From assembly GCA_964592725.1 (NCBI GenBank), contig CAZQFQ010000033.1:1-16461 (forward strand): a stretch of DNA of 16,461 nt, in the 5' to 3' direction. A program made the position numbers and the translations under genes. The stretch comes from PALSA-1336 sp964592725 (lineage in GTDB: Bacteria > Patescibacteriota > Doudnabacteria > UBA920). Below the pieces are notes generated by a model. It was given only the letters and a program-made list of their open reading frames with translations. It made no database searches and was not told where the DNA came from. Positions 12,426 to 16,461 of the stretch are shown here, one piece after another (positions within the stretch are counted from its first letter, which is position 1; every line of letters begins with the position of its first letter).

Positions 12426-15400
12426 TAAAATTCTTTAAATGTGGACCGATAAGCTTTTAATGCATCAGTAATTTTTAAATTTACAATCTGTTTTTGACTT
12501 TTATCGGTAATGGTCAAAACTGGTTTGGCGGTGATTTTTCCGATCCTGGCAAAAATATTTTCTTTCATCAGCTTTTCAAATTCAGCGGCGTTTTTTGGCG
12601 CCACGCTCACCAAAATCCGCCCCTGGCTTTCGCTAAACAGCGCCTGGTAATTTTCTTTCCATTCGCCCGTCAAATCCGCGAGGCTGATTTCCGCTCCGAG
12701 CAGGCCGCCCATAAGTTTTTTTATAAGCGCGACAATCAACCCGCCGCGATTTACGCTAATGGCGGAGGCGATTAGATTATTTTGGTTGGCCTCAAATATG
12801 GTTTTGTAGAGTTGGTAGTTTATGGAAGAGTTGACAGAGGGAATTTGTTCTTTGTACTGCAACCTCTCCCCGGCCCTCCCCTCAGAAGGGGAGGGGGCCG
12901 TAAATCGCGCGTACTCGCTCGCGCCAAGTTCATTATCAGTGCCGCCTAATATATAGAGGAAGTCGCCGGGGAGTTTGGCGTCCAGACTGACTATTTTTGA
13001 GGAATCCGGGACAACGCCGAGCGCGGAAATCAGCAAAGTCGGAAGAATCGAAATTTTTAGCGGCTTGCCGGTTTTATCAAAGCCTTTAAAATCGTTAAAC
13101 ATACTGTCTTTGCCGGAAATAAACGGCGTGCCGTAAGCCGTGGCAGTGTCGTAGCAGGCGCGGGCCGCTTCTTTTAATTGCCACAGCCTTTGGGGATCCT
13201 GCGAACTGCACCAGCAAAAATTATCCAGCAAAGCCAAATAGTCGATATTTGCCCCGGCGGCAACCGCGGCGCGCACGGCCGAGTCAATACTGCAGGCCGC
13301 CATATCGTATGGGTTAATTTCAGAATAAGCGGGATGCAAACCGTAAGAAAGCACCAGCGCTTTTTTGGAATCCAGTACAGGCTTTATTGCCGCGGCTTCG
13401 GAATTTATTTTGCCGCGTCCCTGCAAAGGTTTTAGCGCGCTGCTAGCTCCGACTTCGTGATCGTATTGCTGGCTAATAAATTCATTCGAGGCAATATTCG
13501 AAAGGGAGAGGAGTTTGAGGATTTGATCGGAAAAATCTTTCTTGTTTACCCCCTCCCTAGCCCTCTCCCCAAGGGGGAAGGAAGTGTGTTGCGTGCTTTG
13601 GTGTTTTATTGGACGGCCGTTGTGCAAAAATTCCATATCCATATCCATTACGACATTTTTTCCGTATTTGATAACGCATCTGCCGGAATTGGTAAACTGC
13701 CCGACAGCCGTGGCTTCCACTCCGCGCGCCTTCATCAGCTTTTCAAATTTTTGCCATTTATTTTTTGGCACGGCCAAGACCATGCGCTCCTGCGACTCGC
13801 TAATCCAAATTTGCCACGGCGCCAGTCCGGGATATTTTAGCGGCACTTTATCTAAATATACTTCGCACCCCTCGGACTGTCCGGCCATTTCACCGACGGC
13901 CGAAGAAAGTCCGCCCGCGCCGCAATCGGTTATGCTGTTGTATAAATTTTGGCCCCGGGCCTCTTTAACTACGGCGTCGGAAAGTTTTTTTTGGGTGATG
14001 GGGTCGCCAATCTGCACGGCCGTGGCCGGGCTGTCTTTATCGAGACCTTCGGAGGAAAAAGTCGCGCCGTGAATTCCGTCGGCCCCCACGCGCCCGCCAA
14101 TTGTTACGATTAAATCTTTAGGCTTGGCTTTTTTTTGCCACGACAAGCGTTCCCCGATTTTTTTTGGGCTTAAACCCAAAGTGCCGGCGAATACCAGCGG
14201 TTTGCCTCGGTAGCTCGGGTCAAAATTCAAAAATCCCAGAGGAGTGGGAATGCCGCTTTGGTTGCCGCCGGCGTTAATTCCGGAAACCACGCCGTCCATA
14301 ATCCTACGGGCGGATAACATTTGACTGTTCGTGGTAGGGGAGGGTTTCAAACCCTCCCCTACGGGTTTTGATCTGTAAAGAATTGTTTTGTCGTTTGGGT
14401 CGGCCAGGCAAAATCCGTAAAAGTTGGCAATGGGCTTGGCTCCCAGGCCGAAGCCTAAAATGTCGCGGTTGACGCCGACAATGCCGGTTATACTGCCGCC
14501 AAACGGATCTAAAGCGGAAGGCGTGTTATGTGTCTCTACCTTGTGGCTGACAATATGGTCCTTGTCAAAAATTATGGCTCCGGCGTTATCGGTAAATACG
14601 GAAACGCAAAAATCTTTCCGACCCTTTTGTTTGCGAATTTTTTCCGTCGCGCCTTTAATGTAAGTTTTATAAATCCCTTTGTCCAGTTCGTCCATCGGGT
14701 CGGCAAATATGGTGTGTTTGCAGTGCTCGCTCCAGGTTTGCGCCAAAGTTTCGAGCTCCACATCGGTCGGTTTTCTTTTGAGTTTGCTAAAATAATCGCG
14801 GATAACTTTTAATTCCTCCAGCCCCAGAGCCAAAGGCCCGCGGCGGTTGGGTTGCTCCCTCCCCTTTTGAGGGGAGGGCCGGGGAGAGGTTGTCTCCTCA
14901 ATCCCCAATTTCCCCAACTTTATCAGCTCTTCATCAGCGATATCCAAATCCACCCTGCTGACCTTGGATGAAGCGGAAAGTTTTACTTTGGGCGCTACTG
15001 CATCCATCCCGCCGTCTTGTTTAAAATCTTCAAAATTCTTAACAGTTGCTCTTTGAATAAGCGGATTGTAAAGACTATTGGCAATTTTTTTGATGTCGGC
15101 TCTCATTGCCCCCTCTCCCTTTGGGAGAGGGCCGGGGTGAGGGTTTTTTGTCTGTTTTTTTTCAAAAGAAATAAAAAACACCTGGCTGGAATATACATTC
15201 TGCCCTGGTTTAAATTTAATCTTTGCCCCGTCGGCCAAAGTTTCTCTGGCCGTGTTGCCGACGTTGTCGGTTACTCCGGGCAAAAATCCAATTTCAATCG
15301 CGTAATCGAATCGTTTCGGCAAAAAATCGTTTGCGGGCGAAATGTTAGTCTTCGACCTTGTGGAGAAGCTAACATTTCTTTTTTGATCGGATGATGCTTC

Positions 15401-15592
15401 CTGCATCAACGGATTAGCCAAAAGCATTTTGGCTTTTTCCGTTTGTTTTTTGTCCGGCTTGGCATCAACGGTATAGCAATCCGCCACGCGAACAGCCCCT
15501 ATTTTATTTTTGAGCCCCAGGCCTTCAAAATACTTTTTCTTTGACTTGGCCCGGGCGTCGGGGATGGTGTACTTTACGTAGATGCGGAGCAT
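12425..15592 (-). CDS. purL: FGAM synthase, synthetase subunit with fused PurS-like N-terminus
   Basis: 1055 aa. With PurQ it converts FGAR to FGAM using ATP and glutamine. Residues 1-65 and about 95-185 each resemble PurS (YVKYTIPDARAKS; EIGFLPGVTDNVGNTARETL), so the PurS pair appears fused in, as in the large-type enzyme, but the C-terminal glutaminase domain is absent. Core motifs: TWSEHCKHTIF (286-296), KVETHNTPSALDPFGGSITG (351-370), RIMDGVVSGINAGGNQSG (430-447), DCGAGGLSSAVGEMAGQSEG (556-575), SGKDSMFND (826-834), GGTDNELGASEY (883-894), NRGGLIVAL (948-956). Six stretches match palindromic DNA: about 73-86, 148-162, 234-248, 409-420, 668-682 and 898-911. The start codon lies in an AT-rich word repeat without a ribosome binding site. 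First gene of the long pur block. Confidence 0.95.
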   Translation of the reverse strand: MLRIYVKYTIPDARAKSKKKYFEGLGLKNKIGAVRVADCYTVDAKPDKKQTEKAKMLLANPLMQEASSDQKRNVSFSTRSKTNISPANDFLPKRFDYAIEIGFLPGVTDNVGNTARETLADGAKIKFKPGQNVYSSQVFFISFEKKQTKNPHPGPLPKGEGAMRADIKKIANSLYNPLIQRATVKNFEDFKQDGGMDAVAPKVKLSASSKVSRVDLDIADEELIKLGKLGIEETTSPRPSPQKGREQPNRRGPLALGLEELKVIRDYFSKLKRKPTDVELETLAQTWSEHCKHTIFADPMDELDKGIYKTYIKGATEKIRKQKGRKDFCVSVFTDNAGAIIFDKDHIVSHKVETHNTPSALDPFGGSITGIVGVNRDILGFGLGAKPIANFYGFCLADPNDKTILYRSKPVGEGLKPSPTTNSQMLSARRIMDGVVSGINAGGNQSGIPTPLGFLNFDPSYRGKPLVFAGTLGLSPKKIGERLSWQKKAKPKDLIVTIGGRVGADGIHGATFSSEGLDKDSPATAVQIGDPITQKKLSDAVVKEARGQNLYNSITDCGAGGLSSAVGEMAGQSEGCEVYLDKVPLKYPGLAPWQIWISESQERMVLAVPKNKWQKFEKLMKARGVEATAVGQFTNSGRCVIKYGKNVVMDMDMEFLHNGRPIKHQSTQHTSFPLGERAREGVNKKDFSDQILKLLSLSNIASNEFISQQYDHEVGASSALKPLQGRGKINSEAAAIKPVLDSKKALVLSYGLHPAYSEINPYDMAACSIDSAVRAAVAAGANIDYLALLDNFCWCSSQDPQRLWQLKEAARACYDTATAYGTPFISGKDSMFNDFKGFDKTGKPLKISILPTLLISALGVVPDSSKIVSLDAKLPGDFLYILGGTDNELGASEYARFTAPSPSEGRAGERLQYKEQIPSVNSSINYQLYKTIFEANQNNLIASAISVNRGGLIVALIKKLMGGLLGAEISLADLTGEWKENYQALFSESQGRILVSVAPKNAAEFEKLMKENIFARIGKITAKPVLTITDKSQKQIVNLKITDALKAYRSTFKEF
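12863..12897. repeat. Family A palindrome inside purL (insert 1 from the left)
   Basis: CCTCTCCCC and CCCTCCCCT face AGGGGAGGG; encodes TAPSPSEGRAGERLQ (897-911) right after GGTDNELGASEYARF. Confidence 0.85.
13549..13583. repeat. Family A palindrome inside purL (insert 2)
   Basis: CCCCCTCCCTAGCCCTCTCC facing the AAGGGGGAAGG arm; encodes HTSFPLGERAREGVN (668-682) in the linker between the two PurL halves. Confidence 0.8.
14334..14362. repeat. Perfect 29-nt palindrome inside purL (family B, insert 3)
   Basis: Same 14-base arms as the purD copy at 7427-7455, with central C instead of G. Encodes VGEGLKPSPT (411-420) in the same reading phase as in purD. Confidence 0.95.
14855..14889. repeat. 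Family A palindrome inside purL (insert 4)
   Basis: CTCCCTCCCCTTTTGAGGGG then AGGGCCGGGGAGAGG; encodes TTSPRPSPQKGREQP (234-248) before the linker helix. Confidence 0.85.
15109..15143. repeat. Family A palindrome inside purL (insert 5)
   Basis: CCCCCTCTCCCTTTGGGAGA then GGGCCGGGGTGAGGG; encodes NPHPGPLPKGEGA (150-162) within the second PurS-like region. Confidence 0.85.
15339..15378. repeat. 40-nt inverted repeat inside purL (family D, insert 6)
   Basis: Arms GAAATGTTAG (15339-15348) and CTAACATTTC (15369-15378), with an inner CTTC/GAAG pair. Encodes about residues 73-86 (NVSFSTRSKTNIS), lying between the two PurS-like units. Different sequence from families A-C. Confidence 0.85.
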
Positions 15593-15593
15593 T

Positions 15594-15632
15594 TAGGATT
15601 TATGATTTAGGATTTTAAATTTGTGATTTAAG
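15594..15632. repeat. AT-rich short-word repeat upstream of purL
   Basis: Variants of ATTTAGGATTTATG repeated about three times up to the purL ATG. No ribosome binding site is visible in it. Confidence 0.6.
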
Positions 15633-15708
15633 CGCAAGATAAAAATTTCCAAAATGTCTTAAGAAAATGGGCCATCCGGCTCTATTAACCGCGGTGCCTT
15701 TCACCTGC

Positions 15709-15737
15709 AGTTTAGCGCGAAGTTAGGGGGGAGTCAA
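15709..15737 (-). promoter_or_regulatory. Sigma70-type promoter of the purL operon
   Basis: On the minus strand: -35 TTGACT (15732-15737, five of six), 17-bp spacer, -10 TAAACT (15709-15714, four of six). It leaves a leader of about 110 nt before purL. The leader contains a small GGTG/CACC hairpin, but I recognise no purine or other known riboswitch. Confidence 0.65.
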
Positions 15738-15751
15738 ATTTATTATATTAA

Positions 15752-15771
15752 CAAAAAACCGCCTAAAGCGG
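15752..15771 (-). terminator. Terminator of the structured RNA
   Basis: On the minus strand, CCGCTTTAGGCGG (four G-C pairs plus one G-U, small loop) is followed by six T. The stem is short, but the strong 9-bp helix just upstream (15788-15832) adds support. Confidence 0.6.
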
Positions 15772-16224
15772 AATGGAAAATTAGAATCGGGGGCAGCGGT
15801 TCTCTAAAGAAATGCAGTGTGAACTGCCCCCGGGGTAAAACAATGCCAGTGGGTGTGCTGGCACAAAGCATAGCCGTACAGAAACCGAAAGTCATTCCAA
15901 CCGGAAGTGTGCGCATTCCGCGCGACTGGCAAAAAGCTGTGCCTAGTCAATTTTTCCGGTCTTGCACGCTTTCGTACTAACTGTCTCTGTCAGGCCATCT
16001 GACCCAAAAGTTTTTTCTGGGTGGCTACTCCTCCTATTGTTGGATCAATGATGATCCTGCCCCTTCTGGCAAAGGGGGTGATGCTTTTGCGACGTCCCCG
16101 GTGCGTGAGTGGTAAGATGGGGTGGGTGCCAGTTCCCAGCCCAGAGACTTGCTAGCGAGGCGGAGTAACATCCGCATCAACAGGGGCCACAGCCCCCCTA
16201 CTAGATGAGGGTTCCTTTCGCATA
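15755..16224 (-). ncRNA. Candidate structured non-coding RNA, about 470 nt, class unknown
   Basis: The unit has its own promoter (16231-16258) and terminator (15752-15771) and no convincing protein gene. Stems found by eye: 16183-16187/16192-16196; 16160-16164/16171-16175; 16060-16065/16072-16077; 16042-16047/16052-16057; 16002-16006/16018-16022; 15964-15968/15973-15977 (a G-U pair that forms only in the minus-strand RNA). A three-way junction is closed by 15900-15906/15954-15960 and holds 15911-15914/15920-15923 and 15924-15931/15940-15948. Two more are 15844-15849/15858-15863 and the 9-bp 15788-15796/15824-15832. It lacks the RNase P GGAAAGTCC core, the tmRNA CCA end and T-arm, and the SRP signature. 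The best minus-strand reading frame (16034-16177, 47 aa) has no ribosome binding site. A divergent known class is not excluded. Confidence 0.6.
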
Positions 16225-16230
16225 AAATCT

Positions 16231-16258
16231 ATTTTACTCTTGCTAAAATGTTTGTTAA
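16231..16258 (-). promoter_or_regulatory. Sigma70-type promoter of the structured RNA
   Basis: On the minus strand: -35 TTAACA (16253-16258), 16-bp spacer, -10 TAAAAT (16231-16236). Transcription would start near 16224. It lies directly after the terminator of the preceding gene, so the RNA is an independent unit. Confidence 0.65.
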
Positions 16259-16284
16259 GGGAAAGTTTTGAAAATAAAAAAAAT

Positions 16285-16302
16285 GGAACCCCCAGAGGTT
16301 CC
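16285..16302 (-). terminator. Rho-independent terminator of the partial right-edge gene
   Basis: On the minus strand, GGAACC (loop TCTGGG) GGTTCC is followed by A and eight T. Clean hairpin plus T-run. Confidence 0.8.
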
Positions 16303-16401
16303 TTGCAATTGAGTGGCCGATTGGCCGAATCTCAAATCGCTTAAACTTGGGGGTTCACACGCGTAAACACAAGCCGGTTTGCAGTCCCGGCGGCGCCCGG
16401 A

Positions 16402-16461
16402 CTAGTTGATGGCGGTGTTGTTCGCGTTCCCGACGATCGCTTCGCCTTGGTTATTGTTGTT
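16402..16461 (-). CDS. C-terminal end of a gene cut by the window edge
   Basis: The last 19 residues read NNNNQGEAIVGNANNTAIN and end at TAG. Third positions are mostly C (AAC, ATC, ACC, GCC), which fits a well expressed gene. A second minus frame stays open further, to a TAA near 16340, and cannot be excluded on so little sequence. The terminator at 16285-16302 supports a minus-strand gene here. The Asn-rich tail gives no family. Confidence 0.45.
   Translation of the reverse strand, partial: NNNNQGEAIVGNANNTAIN

Noticed and set aside
15593..15708. Purine, PRPP or glycine riboswitch in the purL leader
   Set aside because: I see no conserved core of these classes in the roughly 110-nt leader, only a small hairpin and AT-rich word repeats.
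16034..16177. 47-aa minus-strand reading frame inside the structured RNA
   Set aside because: It has no ribosome binding site, an unusual composition, and overlaps several stable hairpins. Kept only as an alternative to test by conservation.
15755..16224. Structured region as RNase P RNA, tmRNA or SRP RNA
   Set aside because: I looked for the GGAAAGTCC core and ACAGAAC region of RNase P, the tRNA-like ends of tmRNA and the SRP core on both strands and did not find them. A divergent form is not fully excluded.

Overview
The window is an almost complete de novo purine (IMP/AMP) biosynthesis cluster, nearly all on the minus strand. Reading in the direction of transcription, from right to left: purL, purQ, a small unknown gene, purF, purN, a small membrane protein, an unknown kinase-like protein, purD, a HAD-family phosphatase-like gene and purE. 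After a short plus-strand gene comes a second minus-strand block: purM, purC, purB and a membrane-anchored SGNH hydrolase. Nine pathway enzymes are present. purH (the last two steps to IMP), purK and purA are not in the window.

The source looks like an uncultured bacterium using the standard code (TGA, TAG and TAA all end genes). Candidate phyla such as Patescibacteria/CPR or similar groundwater lineages are plausible. The reasons are that most pur genes lack a Shine-Dalgarno sequence, nearly every gene junction carries short-word palindromic repeats, and GC-rich palindromes sit inside coding regions. No marker gene is present, so the taxonomy is only a guess.

Region by region: 1-126 is a strong plus-strand terminator for a gene outside the window. 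120-4580 is the purM-purC-purB-SGNH block. 4610-4660 holds two divergent promoters with overlapping -35 boxes, one for purM and one for a small plus-strand gene (4706-4984) that has its own terminator. 5181-15592 is the long purL-to-purE block, with a promoter at 15709-15737. 15755-16224 looks like an independent structured RNA gene on the minus strand, with its own promoter and terminator and at least ten stems. 16285-16461 holds the tail and terminator of another minus-strand gene.

The most unusual feature is invasion of essential coding sequence by short palindromes. purL carries six, purD three, purQ one and purB one. All stay in frame, and the conserved enzyme motifs on both sides are intact. 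They fall into at least four sequence families. The second most interesting object is the roughly 470-nt structured RNA candidate, which I cannot match to a known class by eye.
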